From the NCBI RefSeq assembly GCF_031628175.1, contig NZ_JAVLVT010000002.1:186001-250000 (forward strand): a stretch of DNA of 64,000 nucleotides. The letters are read 5' to 3'. How positions within the stretch are numbered: position 1 is the stretch's first letter; each line of letters opens with the position of its first letter. The notes below the pieces were generated by a model. That model was not told the origin of the DNA. It was given only the letters and a program-made list of their open reading frames with translations, and made no database searches. This DNA comes from Lipingzhangella_A rawalii (GTDB lineage: Bacteria > Actinomycetota > Actinomycetes > Streptosporangiales > Streptosporangiaceae). Position numbers and translations under genes: made by a program. This document shows, in pieces, positions 50,580 through 59,869 of this stretch.

Positions 50580-50887
50580 TGGCTTTCCTCAGTGTCGTCG
50601 CCGGTCCCGGCACCCGCCAGCGCCACCAGGTACACCGTGACGCCAAAGGCGATGACGATGGCGGTCAGGACGAAAGCTTGCGGGAGCGGATCAGCAGCGG
50701 TCTGGACCGCCGCGATCTGATCGATGAGCGGGGCCTCCCGGCGGTACATCCCGCCGGCGGCAAGCAACACCAGGTTCGCGGCGTGCCCCAGCATGATCAG
50801 TCCCAGGGCGATACGAACCAGCCCACGCTGCACGATGAGAAACACAGCGCCGGCGACCAGTACCCCGACAAGAACCGCGGCTGTCAC
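50576..50887 (-). CDS. mrpC: Mrp antiporter subunit C (operon 2)
   Basis: A 103-residue NuoK-like subunit with RIALGLIMLGHAANLVLLAA and DPLPQAFVLTAIVIAFGVTV. Its length is normal for the family, without the long charged tail of copy 1. GTG 50887 overlaps the mrpA stop by 4 bases. Confidence 0.92.
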   Translation of the reverse strand: MTAAVLVGVLVAGAVFLIVQRGLVRIALGLIMLGHAANLVLLAAGGMYRREAPLIDQIAAVQTAADPLPQAFVLTAIVIAFGVTVYLVALAGAGTGDDTEESQ

Positions 50888-53787
50888 TGTTCACCTCCCG
50901 GTTCGGTCGCACTGTCCCCGCGCCGTACCGGCGCCCGTTCCCCATTACCGGGGTCGTGCCCGTCGAGGGCCGTCGGCGGCAACGCCTGTGCATCTCGTTC
51001 CCCGCGCGTTCCGGATCTGGCCGGAGGCTCCCGTGTGGGTTCCGTGGGCGGATGCGGAACCCCCAGTCGTGTCAACGCCACCACGACGGTCCCGATCACG
51101 GCCAGATAGATGCCGACGTCGAACACCAACGCGGACGTGAAGTGGTAGGCGCCGATGTCGGCGTGCAGCGGACGCAGGAAGGACCCGTCGAGCAGGCCGA
51201 ACAGGCCGGTCACCACCGAGAGCGCGAGTCCGGCGGTGATCACCGCGACCCCCGGTATCCGCAGGACCAGAGATCGTCGGGGATCCGGGGCCGCGGCATG
51301 GGCGAGACACAGTCCGGCTCCGGCGACCAGAGCCCCGATGAAGCCACCTCCGTTCGCGTTGTGCCCCCGGAGCAGCATCCACAACGACAGCACGATGATG
51401 ACCGGGGCCAGGACGCGGCCCACAACCTGGATCACGATCGCGTTGCCCCATGGATCCTCGATCGGGCTCCAACGGCGGTGGGACGGTGTCGGGTCCTCGC
51501 GGCCACGGAGCCGCACCGTGTGCAACAGCGCCAGAATGCCGACACCGGCGATACCGACGACGGTGACCTCCCCCAGGGTGTCCAGGGGGCGGTAGTCCAC
51601 CAGGATCGTGTTCACCACGTTGATGCCGCCCGTGTCCTCCTCGGAGTGGGTCATGAGGTATTCGCTGACGGGGGAGAGCTCCCGGCGCCCCGTGAGCAGG
51701 AACGTCGCCACCGCGGCCACGCCTCCGGCCGCCAGGGCCAGGGCCGCGGAGAGTCCGATCCGGACGCCCCCCACCCGCTGGAACATCACCGGCAGCCGGC
51801 GCAGGACCAGCACCAGCACCACAACCGTCAGGACCTCAACCGTGATCTGCGTCAGCGCCACATCGATGGCGCCGAGCAGCACGAACCACACCCCGAGGAG
51901 GACGCCGACCACACCCAGCAGCACCACGGCGGCGATCCGGTTGCGCACCAGAACCGTCCCCAGCACGGCCGCGGTGATCGCGGCAATCACCAGCCAGTCC
52001 CACGTACGCACCACCGGTTCGGGCGGCTGGACCACGGGCATTCCCCACCACACGGCCACGGCTGCCAGCACCCCGAGGACGAACACGGCCGGGACGATGT
52101 GCACGGGCGGCGCGGCACTGCGGGTCAGGTCGCCCACCCGGCGTCCGAACGCGAGGCTGGTGGCGTGCACCCGGTCGAACACGGCGTCCCCGGTGGTCGG
52201 CGCGGATCGACGATGGAGCAGGGAATCCACCCGCTCCCTACTCAGGAACAGGCCCAGCCCGAACAGAATCGCCAGGGCAGACATCCCCACGTCCGGGGTC
52301 AGTCCCGGAATCAGGTGAATCTCCACTGTCTGCGCACCGAACCCGGTGTCGGCCACCACGCGCTCGGCGAAGGGGCGCAGCGCGGGGACGCTCAGCCCCA
52401 GCCCGAGTCCGGCCAGCGCCGTGACCGCGGGTGGGAACAGGAAACTGGCCGGAGCTTCCCGCACGTCCGAGCGGTCACTGGGCTGTCCCCCGAAGGTGTA
52501 GTACCAGAACCGAGCGGCGTAGCCGAAGGTCAGGATCGCGGCCAGCACGGCCGCACCCCCGGCGAGTGGTGCAACCCAGCCGGGACCCCCCGCTTCGAGG
52601 AAGCCCGCGAAGAGTTTCTCCTTGCTGTAGAACCCGAGCACGGGGGGCAGTCCGGCCAGCGACATCGCCCCCAGCCCGGTCAACACAGCACTGACGGGCA
52701 TGCTGCGCCGCAGCCCACCCAGCTCCCGGATATCGCGCGTATGCGCCTGGTGGTCGATCACGCCGACCATCATGAACAGCGTGGCTTTGAACAGGGCGTG
52801 TGCCAGGGTGTGGATCGCGGCGGCCGCGAGCGCGTAGGAGGTTCCGATCCCGATGATCGCAACCAGATAACCCAGTTGGCTGACCGTAGAGAACGCTGCC
52901 AGGGACTTGAGGTCGTATTCCTTGAGGGCGAGTACCGCACCGTAGATCGCCGTGGCGAGCCCGAAGGTCACCAGCACAACGTTCCACAGGGCCAGGTCCG
53001 AGAACGCGGGGGTGAACCGGATGAGCAGATAGATTCCGGCCTTGACCATCGCCGCGGCGTGCAGATAGGCGCTGACGGGGGTGCTGGCCGCCATCGCCCC
53101 GGGAAGCCAGAAATGGAACGGCACCTGGGCGGACTTGGTGAAGGCCGCGATGATGATGAACACGGCAACGAGTGGGCCGGTCCACCCGTCCTGGAGCCAG
53201 CTGGTGTCCGCGAGGATGGCGCTGAGCTGTGTTGTCCCGGTGCGGACCGCGAGCAGGGTGACCGCGGAGAGAAGGGCCAGCCCCCCACCGGCCGTGACCA
53301 GCAGGGCTCGCATCGCCGGCTTGTCAGCCTTGAGGCTGGTTCCGCCGATCAGGAAGAACGAGCAGATGCTGGTGAGCTCCCAGAAGACGAACAGCAGCAG
53401 CAGGTCGTCAGCGAGAACCAGCCCGAGCATGGCGACGGCGAAAATCCCCATGAGCAGGTAGAACCTGCTCTGGGAGCTGGTGCGCCCGAAATAGCGAGCA
53501 CAGTAGGCCATGATGAGTGCGCCCACACCCAGCACCAGCATGGCGAACAGCCACCCCACCCCGTCCAGCCACAGGGCGAAGTTGACTCCGGCCGCCGGGA
53601 TCCAGGGCCAGGAGGTTTCCACCACCTCACCGTCGAGCACGGCCGGCAACTGTGCCGCGATCACCACGGCGAGCACGAGGAAGACGGCGGCCAGCGGCCA
53701 GCCCGCGTCGCGGCCCCACCAGCGTGCCAGTAGCGGCGCCACTGCGGCCGCCACGGCCAGCACGCCGAGAACGGTCACGAGAACCAA
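50884..53787 (-). CDS. mrpA: Mrp antiporter subunit A with fused MrpB domain (operon 2)
   Basis: A 967-residue MrpA. NuoL-like core: LFVFWELTSICSFFLIGGTS, AQVPFHFWLPGAMAASTPVS, LHAAAMVKAGIYLLIRF. MrpA-specific C-terminal region: GAIDVALTQITVEVLTVVVL. MrpB domain at about 785-930: NAIVIQVVGRVLAPVIIVLS, LLRGHNANGGGFIGALVAGA. The last 45 residues are charged and probably disordered. The TTG at 53787 follows AAAGGTGG by 7 bases. The operon runs A-C-D-E-F-G with 4-base overlaps throughout, suggesting tight coupling. Confidence 0.94.
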   Translation of the reverse strand: MVLVTVLGVLAVAAAVAPLLARWWGRDAGWPLAAVFLVLAVVIAAQLPAVLDGEVVETSWPWIPAAGVNFALWLDGVGWLFAMLVLGVGALIMAYCARYFGRTSSQSRFYLLMGIFAVAMLGLVLADDLLLLFVFWELTSICSFFLIGGTSLKADKPAMRALLVTAGGGLALLSAVTLLAVRTGTTQLSAILADTSWLQDGWTGPLVAVFIIIAAFTKSAQVPFHFWLPGAMAASTPVSAYLHAAAMVKAGIYLLIRFTPAFSDLALWNVVLVTFGLATAIYGAVLALKEYDLKSLAAFSTVSQLGYLVAIIGIGTSYALAAAAIHTLAHALFKATLFMMVGVIDHQAHTRDIRELGGLRRSMPVSAVLTGLGAMSLAGLPPVLGFYSKEKLFAGFLEAGGPGWVAPLAGGAAVLAAILTFGYAARFWYYTFGGQPSDRSDVREAPASFLFPPAVTALAGLGLGLSVPALRPFAERVVADTGFGAQTVEIHLIPGLTPDVGMSALAILFGLGLFLSRERVDSLLHRRSAPTTGDAVFDRVHATSLAFGRRVGDLTRSAAPPVHIVPAVFVLGVLAAVAVWWGMPVVQPPEPVVRTWDWLVIAAITAAVLGTVLVRNRIAAVVLLGVVGVLLGVWFVLLGAIDVALTQITVEVLTVVVLVLVLRRLPVMFQRVGGVRIGLSAALALAAGGVAAVATFLLTGRRELSPVSEYLMTHSEEDTGGINVVNTILVDYRPLDTLGEVTVVGIAGVGILALLHTVRLRGREDPTPSHRRWSPIEDPWGNAIVIQVVGRVLAPVIIVLSLWMLLRGHNANGGGFIGALVAGAGLCLAHAAAPDPRRSLVLRIPGVAVITAGLALSVVTGLFGLLDGSFLRPLHADIGAYHFTSALVFDVGIYLAVIGTVVVALTRLGVPHPPTEPTREPPARSGTRGERDAQALPPTALDGHDPGNGERAPVRRGDSATEPGGEQ

Positions 53788-53870
53788 CTCGCTGCCACCT
53801 TTCGAGTCGAGCTAATCACAGCATCCAGATCCAGTGGGCTCCCCGCACGGATGCCTCACCTCTCACTTCT

Positions 53871-53889
53871 CACCCCAGAAGCTGGGGTG
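53871..53889. repeat. Hairpin upstream of the second mrpA
   Basis: CACCCCAG (53871-53878) and CTGGGGTG (53882-53889) are perfect 8-bp arms with a 3-base loop, 84 bases before the TTG of mrpA on its transcribed side. It may be an operator or a leader hairpin. It could be compared with the stem-loop before operon 1. Confidence 0.55.
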
Positions 53890-53897
53890 GCGTCGAC

Positions 53898-54053
53898 GTG
53901 CGGCCGGTCATGCCGGGAGGTTACCTATTCGAGTGGTGTGAGCGGCAGGCACCGCACCGTTCGGCTGTGGCCCGAGTCGGAGCACTTCTGCACGACCGGG
54001 AAACGGCAATCCGGTTCACGCGGCCCGGCTGGGCCGCGGGTGCCATGCGCTAG
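53898..54053 (+). CDS. Possible small protein, unrecognised
   Basis: A 51-codon frame from GTG 53898 that reads VRPVMPGGYLFEWCERQAPH and later LLHDRETAIRFTRPGW. Its composition is more protein-like than that of neighbouring frames, and GGGGTGG lies 8 bases before the GTG. There is no known family and no partner gene, so it is only a candidate. Confidence 0.22.
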   Translation: MRPVMPGGYLFEWCERQAPHRSAVARVGALLHDRETAIRFTRPGWAAGAMR

Positions 54054-54640
54054 ACAGCGTTTCCGGTCGGATCCCGCGGATCCGCGGGAAGTCGTAACCG
54101 GCCCCCGGACGCGGCGACGGCACGCCCGGACCTCCCCGCACACCGTGTGTGGCAGACACCCCGCGCTGTACCCACGCGCGCTGAGGCAGACGGCGGGGCC
54201 GGGGCAACGGACACGGAGGCGCCAACACCTGCGTGGCCCACGGCCCGGGTGGCTGCACTGCGCACGGTGTCGCTGGTGACCTCTCTCCGTTCGGTATCCA
54301 TTCCCCTGGCGTGCAACCGCGGCACGGGGGGCGAGCATCCCACCGTCACGACTGCCTCCCCGCGTTCCGGGAACCACCGCACCGGGCGGCTGGTGGCTGT
54401 GGCCCTCGACACGACCAGGGCTCGCCTCCGGGGCCGTATCCGGTGTGCAGCACCGGGATGCTGTCTGGCGGGACACGTACCCCTCGGGCGACCCCAGGAT
54501 AACGGTCCGATTTTTCCACCATGTTTCGGGGGACAACGTGCCCGGGCGACCGGAACACGGGCCCCGTTGGTTCCCGCGCCGATGGCTGGATTCGGGCAAT
54601 GTGCCGGCGCCGTGCGCGCCGGGACGATACAAAGGCAGGC

Positions 54641-55255
54641 ATGCGTCACGGACACCTGCACTGGTACACCCCCGCGGAACTGACGCCGCGCCAGCGCGCC
54701 ATCTACGACGGCGTACGCACGAAGTACGGTTCGAACCCCCCGTTCCCGTTGACGGATGCGGAGGGCCGGCTCCACGGCCCCTTCAACGCTATGCTTGCCG
54801 CACCGGGTGTCGGCGCGGCCCTGCAACATCTCAGCGCTGCCGTCGCTGCCGAGACGTCGCTGCCCGCACGGCTACGTGAACTGGTGATCCTGGCGGTCGC
54901 GACACAGCGGGACAGTGAGTTCGAGTGGTTCGTGCACCGGCGGGTGGCGCTCCGAGCCGGCGTGGAACCGACGGAGATCGACACCCTCGCGCAGGGAGGC
55001 ATCCCCGCCTCCGCGGATGCCGGGGAGCAGGCCACCCTGGAGGTGGTGCGTTGCCTGCTGTCCCGCAGCGACATTGCCGAGGAGCACCGGACCACACTCC
55101 AGGACCGGTTCGGCGAAGCGGCGCTCGTGGAGGTGACCACCCTGGTCGGCTACTACGAACTGCTGGCAACCCTCCTGCGGGCCCTCGCGGTCCCCATGCC
55201 CGAGCCACCCGAGGAAGCAACGAGCGCGACTCAACCCCCCGAGGGCACCGGTTGA
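54641..55255 (+). CDS. Carboxymuconolactone decarboxylase / AhpD-like protein
   Basis: A 204-residue helical protein of the CMD family. Family stretches are LTPRQRAIYDGVRTKYGSNP, GPFNAMLAAPGVGAALQHLS, LPARLRELVILAVATQRDSE and FEWFVHRRVALRAGVEPTEI. The usual ExxCxxCxxH redox pair of AhpD is absent; E and H positions remain (EFEWFVHRR), as in the decarboxylase-like branch often linked to lactone or aromatic metabolism. The ATG at 54641 follows AAAGGCAGG. Its end overlaps the convergent PrsW-like gene by 25 bases. Confidence 0.82.
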   Translation: MRHGHLHWYTPAELTPRQRAIYDGVRTKYGSNPPFPLTDAEGRLHGPFNAMLAAPGVGAALQHLSAAVAAETSLPARLRELVILAVATQRDSEFEWFVHRRVALRAGVEPTEIDTLAQGGIPASADAGEQATLEVVRCLLSRSDIAEEHRTTLQDRFGEAALVEVTTLVGYYELLATLLRALAVPMPEPPEEATSATQPPEGTG

Positions 55256-57444
55256 GCATGCGCCCCCAGGAGACGGTCTACCCGCCGGGGCACCAGCAGG
55301 CCGAGCAGGGCCACCGCCCAGAACGGCAGCTGTCCCGGAGCGAACGCCCCCAGGCAGGTACCCAGCTCCCGGTGTGGCTGCCGCAGGAAGGTACCCGCGT
55401 GTGGCAATCGCCGCGGCAGGGACCATCCCAGGGTCGACAGCCCCAGCAGGGCCGCGCTTCCCCCCAGGATCCACAATTGGTCCCCCATCGGCTGCTGGTG
55501 CAGCCAGGACCAGGCGGCCTCCAGGGACAACGCGATGTAGGCGCCCCCTGGCGACGCGTCCGCCGCGTGCCCGGCCGTCATCCCGGATACCAGAGTCTCG
55601 GGCACGAGTCCGGCCAGAGCGGCCACACCCCCCGCGGCCAGCCCCAGGGTGCTGGCCAACCGCGTCTCCGTATCCCGAAGCTCAGAGCGCGGGGGATGGC
55701 GCCGCCACGGCCGGCCGTCGGCACGCCCCGCTCCCATCGCGTATTCGCGGCGGTCCCGCACGTACTGCCACGTCTCCGTCAGCGCGGACGGTCCGCGGCT
55801 GGCCGCGACAAGCTGAACGGCGAGTTCGTGCAGAGCCACCGCGACGGTCTGTACGACCGTGACCGGTAGCCGGGCCCAGGCGTGGACGGCCCGCCGAAAG
55901 ACAGCCGCGAAATCCGGGGGGATGCGCACCCGAATTCGTACGGCCCTCCCGTAGACCCGACGCCGGACCCGGGCCAGGGGCCTGCGTCCCGGAAGCCGCG
56001 GCGTGACCCCGTCCGCGGCGCGGCTCACCCGGCCGTCAAGCAACACCGCGGCCAGCAGAAGCAGCAGCAGGACCCACCGGGTCGCCTCCCCGCTGCCCAA
56101 CGCCGCGAAGGTCACATCGGTAAGCGTCGTGGTTTCCAGCCCGGCGAGCAGCGCGTTGTAGTTCATGTGTTCCAGGGCGGCCCAGCCCAACGCTGCCGGA
56201 GGGAGGAGCCACAGCCACCGTCCATAGCGGCGTGCCCCCACCACGGCGATACCGAGGGCGGCGCCGACCAGCCCGGTGGTGACAGCGTGTCCGGAGAAGC
56301 GGAGCCCGGCCCCGGCCACATCCACCCCACCGGGAAGAAAGGTGAGGATCCCCAGATCCAGTCCGCTGGCCACGGGTGCGCCCGCATAGGCCGGATGTTG
56401 CCAGAACCCCAGGACATGGGCCGACTGCTCCACGATCCAGAATCCGGCTCCCGCGGCCGCGGCCAGCAGCAGGTAGTCGACGGCCGCCATCCGACGCCAC
56501 CGCCCCCAGGAAACCAGCCACACCAGCAGCAGGGGCACGAGCTTGCCCACCTCCTCCACCGGAACGGCAACGTAGGCGTGGGCGTAGGGATCTGTCGGAT
56601 CCATCCCCAGGGCAGCAGCCAGCCCGCGTTCCGTCGCCGCGATGGGCAGGGTGCACAGTGCACCCAGGACCAGCATGCGCAGCAGGCTGGCGACGGTCAC
56701 CGTTCGGGTGCGTGCGAGGAGACAGAGCTGCACCAGCAGCCAGACCATGCCGGCCGCCAGCGGCAGCATCATCGAAACCGGGGTGAGTACGGCCGCGATG
56801 CCAACCAGCACAAGCAGCGACCAGGCGATGGCGCCCCGCGCGGCGCGTAGCGGCCCCAGGCGGGAATCGGCGTTCCCCTCCACGGCGCCGCTACGCCGAG
56901 CCAGGCGTTCGACGGGATCCGGTGCCGGCGGGGCGGGGCGGTCCGCATCGTCCACACAGCCGTAACGCAGAGCCGCCGCGAGAAGCTCCTCGTCTTCGGT
57001 GTCCTGGGCTTGGGCTGCGAACCGGTTCCTGGCCCGGGAGATGTCTGGCCCCACCAGTTCCCGCACGAAGTCGGCCGGACCGGCTGCGACGGTAAGCCGA
57101 CCGGACGTGACGAGGACCGCTGCACACTGGTCCTCCACCGCCACGAGGAAATCAGTGGGGTCCCGTCCCCAGCTGCGAATGTGGTCGAGCAGGGCGCGCT
57201 CGTCGGCGACCACTTCGGTCACCGGCTCATAGGCGTGCTCTGGTCGGGTCCGACAGATCAGGAGCCGATCCACCCCGAGTTTCCGCCCCGCTGCCACGAT
57301 CGCCCGAATGAGCTGAAGGTTCCGTGGAGCCGTGAACGGCGCCACGACCTTACGGTCCGTGTCGAGCCAGTGCTGGTCGAACTCGGTCGCTCCATCGCAC
57401 AGGCGCAGCACGAGATCGCGCGTCAGCATGGCCTGTTCGTGCAT
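55231..57444 (-). CDS. PrsW-family intramembrane protease-like protein with long extensions
   Basis: A 737-residue protein. Residues 1-205 form a soluble N-terminal domain of unknown family (HDxxW-like TEFDQHWLDTDRKVVAPFTA, then AIVAAGRKLGVDRLLICRTR). A PrsW-like membrane core of about eight helices follows: E297-E298-K301 in AVPVEEVGKLVPLLL, GFWIVEQSAHVLGFW, FSGHAVTTGLVGAALG and EHMNYNALLA. These are the glutamic protease motifs. A C-terminal region (about 490-737) has a basic linker and three or four more helices. PrsW relatives cleave anti-sigma factors. The ATG at 57444 follows GGAGAGG by 8 bases. The flanking domains are unusual for the family. Confidence 0.75.
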   Translation of the reverse strand: MHEQAMLTRDLVLRLCDGATEFDQHWLDTDRKVVAPFTAPRNLQLIRAIVAAGRKLGVDRLLICRTRPEHAYEPVTEVVADERALLDHIRSWGRDPTDFLVAVEDQCAAVLVTSGRLTVAAGPADFVRELVGPDISRARNRFAAQAQDTEDEELLAAALRYGCVDDADRPAPPAPDPVERLARRSGAVEGNADSRLGPLRAARGAIAWSLLVLVGIAAVLTPVSMMLPLAAGMVWLLVQLCLLARTRTVTVASLLRMLVLGALCTLPIAATERGLAAALGMDPTDPYAHAYVAVPVEEVGKLVPLLLVWLVSWGRWRRMAAVDYLLLAAAAGAGFWIVEQSAHVLGFWQHPAYAGAPVASGLDLGILTFLPGGVDVAGAGLRFSGHAVTTGLVGAALGIAVVGARRYGRWLWLLPPAALGWAALEHMNYNALLAGLETTTLTDVTFAALGSGEATRWVLLLLLLAAVLLDGRVSRAADGVTPRLPGRRPLARVRRRVYGRAVRIRVRIPPDFAAVFRRAVHAWARLPVTVVQTVAVALHELAVQLVAASRGPSALTETWQYVRDRREYAMGAGRADGRPWRRHPPRSELRDTETRLASTLGLAAGGVAALAGLVPETLVSGMTAGHAADASPGGAYIALSLEAAWSWLHQQPMGDQLWILGGSAALLGLSTLGWSLPRRLPHAGTFLRQPHRELGTCLGAFAPGQLPFWAVALLGLLVPRRVDRLLGAHAQPVPSGG

Positions 57445-58225
57445 GACGCCAAGCCTCTCCCCAAGCCGGGTACCGGTCTCCGCTCCCCGAAGGTCCCCAC
57501 CGGGCGCCCGTGGTCGAGGCGCCCCGCGACGCACTAACGCTATCGCGGGCCCATGCGCCCCAACCCGAGGGACACCCGGTGCCTGGCCGTGACGGGCGTA
57601 CCGGCCCGGCCGGTGCCGTGGAACTCCCCGCCCGGCTGTCGCATTCGCCACCGAGGGCACCGGCCGAGGCTGGGGCCTGTTTCTCGGGGTTGGGAGCGGG
57701 GTTGGGCCTGGCGACGTTCACCCCGCCCCCGATCCCGCTGGCCACCGTGCCAGAAAACGCACCCCCGGCAGCGGGAGGCACCCCACGGCCACCACACCCA
57801 CGCCCCGCTGGCCGTCGTGCGGAGGAGCGCCCCCGAGCACGACACCCCGGTGACCACGAGGGCGCGACGCCGCCGGCGGCCAACACGGCGCGCGCCCCCA
57901 ACTAACCACCCCCAGCCACACGTTCCCCCCGGGGAGTCCAGGACGCGGGCGCATCCCTCCAACCGCGCCGTGGGCGTTGGTGTACACCCGGCAACGCTCC
58001 CCCGAACCACACGGCCCACGGGGCACAGTGCGGGTGCTTTCCCCCTAGCCTCACCCGGGCGGACCGGCGCGCAGCAGCGCGGCCAGCAGCCCCACGGGGC
58101 ATCCGGAGCGTTCCTGACCTCCGCCCATCCCTACCGAGGAGGCCCGACCAGCACCCCCACCCCGCAGACCTCCCAGAAGGCACGGCCCAGCCGTCCTGGG
58201 GACGCCCCGGACGGGGCCGCGCGGT
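57445..58225. other. Intergenic region, nothing recognised
   Basis: About 780 very GC-rich bases between the start of the PrsW-like gene and the end of nnr. Open frames are long on several strands only because stop codons are rare here, and their translations are low-complexity Pro/Arg/Ala. There is a marked bias of C over G on the plus strand. I see no gene, repeat or terminator that I can support. Confidence 0.5.
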
Positions 58226-59704
58226 TCACGTCGGCTCGTGAACGGACCGGACCGCCTCGCAGATGCCGTCCGGCAGGTCGCTGGCCGCGATCGGTGCTCC
58301 CGCCCGGACGATCCGTGCGGCCAGACCGTGCAGAAAGGCGCCACATGCTGCGGCCCAGAGCGGAGACTGGCCCGAGGCGAGGAGGGAGCCGATCATTCCG
58401 GCGAGGACGTCACCGGAACCCGCGGTTGCCAGCAACGGTGTCCCGGTGGGATTCACGATCGGGGCATGTCCCGGCTCCGCCACCACGGTCGTGGACCCCT
58501 TCAGCAGGACCGTACAGCCCAGCTCGTCGGCGGCCCGACGCACATGGGCCAGCCGCCGTGCCTCGACGTCGGTGCGTTCCGTTCCGGGAAGCAGCCGCGC
58601 CAGCTCCCCGGCGTGCGGTGTGAGCACGGTGGGTGCGGTCCGGTTGCGCACCCACTGCGGATGCCGGCTCAGCAGGGTGAGGCCGTCGGCGTCCAGGACC
58701 ACCGGGCGTTCGCTGGCCAGAACCGTGCGCCACTCCGCGGCCGCGTTCTGGTCCGTGCCGCGTCCCGACCCCAGAACCCAGGCGTCCACCCGTGTGGACG
58801 CCGTCGACGGGATGTCCGCCGTGTCGGACTCGGCCGTGACAACCGTCTCCGGCCAGCGGCGCAGCACCTCGGCTCCCACCGCTGCCGCCCCGCTGTAGCG
58901 GACCATTCCGGCGCCGCCGACGCGCAGCGCGCCGCCAACGCACAGCACCGCCGCCCCGGGATACCGGTCACTGCCCGCGGCGATGCCCACCACACCGCGT
59001 CGGTACTTGTGGGTCTCCGTCGGGAGGCCGGGCAGCGCCCGCGCGATATCGCCGGACTGCGGCGCCACCAGGACCGGTTCCGGCAGCATCGGGTCCAGAC
59101 CGATGTCCACCAGTTCCACGACACCCGCGTGGTGGGCCCCCGGATCGACCAGAAGTCCCGGCTTGTAGGTACCGAAGGTGACCGTGACATCGGCGCGCAC
59201 CGCTGGTTCGGTCACTTCGCCCGTATCGGCGTCCACTCCGCTGGGGAGGTCCACGGCGACCGTCGGGGCCGAGGCCTGTCCGGCCAGCCGGGCCAGCTCG
59301 GCGTGCGGCGCACGGAGTCCCCCGCGGGCCCCGATACCCACCAGGCCGTCGATGATCAGATCCGCCGCGGCGAGCTCTGCTGCGGCCTCGGTGACTGGAC
59401 TCGTTCGTCCCCCTGCGGAGCGCAGCGCCGCACGACCGCCGGCATGCAGCCGGGATCCCGCAGCCACCGCCCGCACCCGGGCCCCGCGGCGGGCGAGCCT
59501 GGCTCCGGCGTACAGGGCGTCCCCACCGTTGTCCCCGCTGCCGACCAGCAGCACGATCCGGCTCCCGTACACCCGCGGCACCATCCGGGCACAGACGGCG
59601 GCGAGCCCGGCTGCGGCCCGGCGCATCAACGCGCCGTCGGGCAGCCGCTCCATCAGTGCCGCCTCGGCCACACGGACCGTGGCGACGTCGTGCGCACAAC
59701 GCAA
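58226..59704 (-). CDS. nnr: Bifunctional NAD(P)H-hydrate epimerase / ADP-dependent dehydratase
   Basis: Repairs hydrated NAD(P)H. The 492-residue protein is a fusion of the NnrE epimerase (about 1-210: AHDVATVRVAEAALMERLPD, VLLVGSGDNGGDALYAGARL, VAVDLPSGVDADTGEV) and the NnrD dehydratase (about 225-490: VVGIAAGSDRYPGAAVLCVG, VLTPHAGELARLLPG, ATAGSGDVLAGMIGSLLASG). The start is TTG at 59704, with AAGGAAGG 8 bases upstream, and it matches the family's usual N-terminus; the frame stays open further upstream but the sequence there is unrelated. A housekeeping gene near glmM and glmS, as in many actinomycetes. Confidence 0.94.
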   Translation of the reverse strand: MRCAHDVATVRVAEAALMERLPDGALMRRAAAGLAAVCARMVPRVYGSRIVLLVGSGDNGGDALYAGARLARRGARVRAVAAGSRLHAGGRAALRSAGGRTSPVTEAAAELAAADLIIDGLVGIGARGGLRAPHAELARLAGQASAPTVAVDLPSGVDADTGEVTEPAVRADVTVTFGTYKPGLLVDPGAHHAGVVELVDIGLDPMLPEPVLVAPQSGDIARALPGLPTETHKYRRGVVGIAAGSDRYPGAAVLCVGGALRVGGAGMVRYSGAAAVGAEVLRRWPETVVTAESDTADIPSTASTRVDAWVLGSGRGTDQNAAAEWRTVLASERPVVLDADGLTLLSRHPQWVRNRTAPTVLTPHAGELARLLPGTERTDVEARRLAHVRRAADELGCTVLLKGSTTVVAEPGHAPIVNPTGTPLLATAGSGDVLAGMIGSLLASGQSPLWAAACGAFLHGLAARIVRAGAPIAASDLPDGICEAVRSVHEPT

Positions 59705-59869
59705 CCGGGACCTTCCTTTCGATGCGACAGCTGAGGCGGCCGCTGCGCGCCGCACGGTTGTTGGACCGTCTGAGGCCGATCACCCGGAGGCCGCCACCGG
59801 CTCGGGTGTGCCCAGCCAACGGCCCTGCGTACGTCCACAACCTACCCACACCGGAAGGCGGCACCCGGA

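Larger units (their letters stand above)
53788..54640. other. Long intergenic region upstream of the second Mrp operon
   Basis: About 850 bases with no gene I can name. It includes a CACCCCAG-AAG-CTGGGGTG hairpin (53871-53889), one possible 51-codon frame (53898-54053), and an 18-bp perfect palindrome TCCCGCGGATCCGCGGGA (54072-54089). The remainder has open frames on both strands typical of GC-rich DNA but none with family resemblance or a ribosome site. It may be the remains of a lost gene. Confidence 0.5.

Noticed and set aside
48978..53733. Long plus-strand open frames opposite Mrp operon 2
   Set aside because: They are Gln/His/Gly-rich shadows of membrane-protein genes, a normal artefact of very GC-rich DNA.
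57510..58200. Plus-strand open frames between the PrsW-like gene and nnr
   Set aside because: The translations are low-complexity Pro/Arg/Ala without ribosome sites or family similarity.
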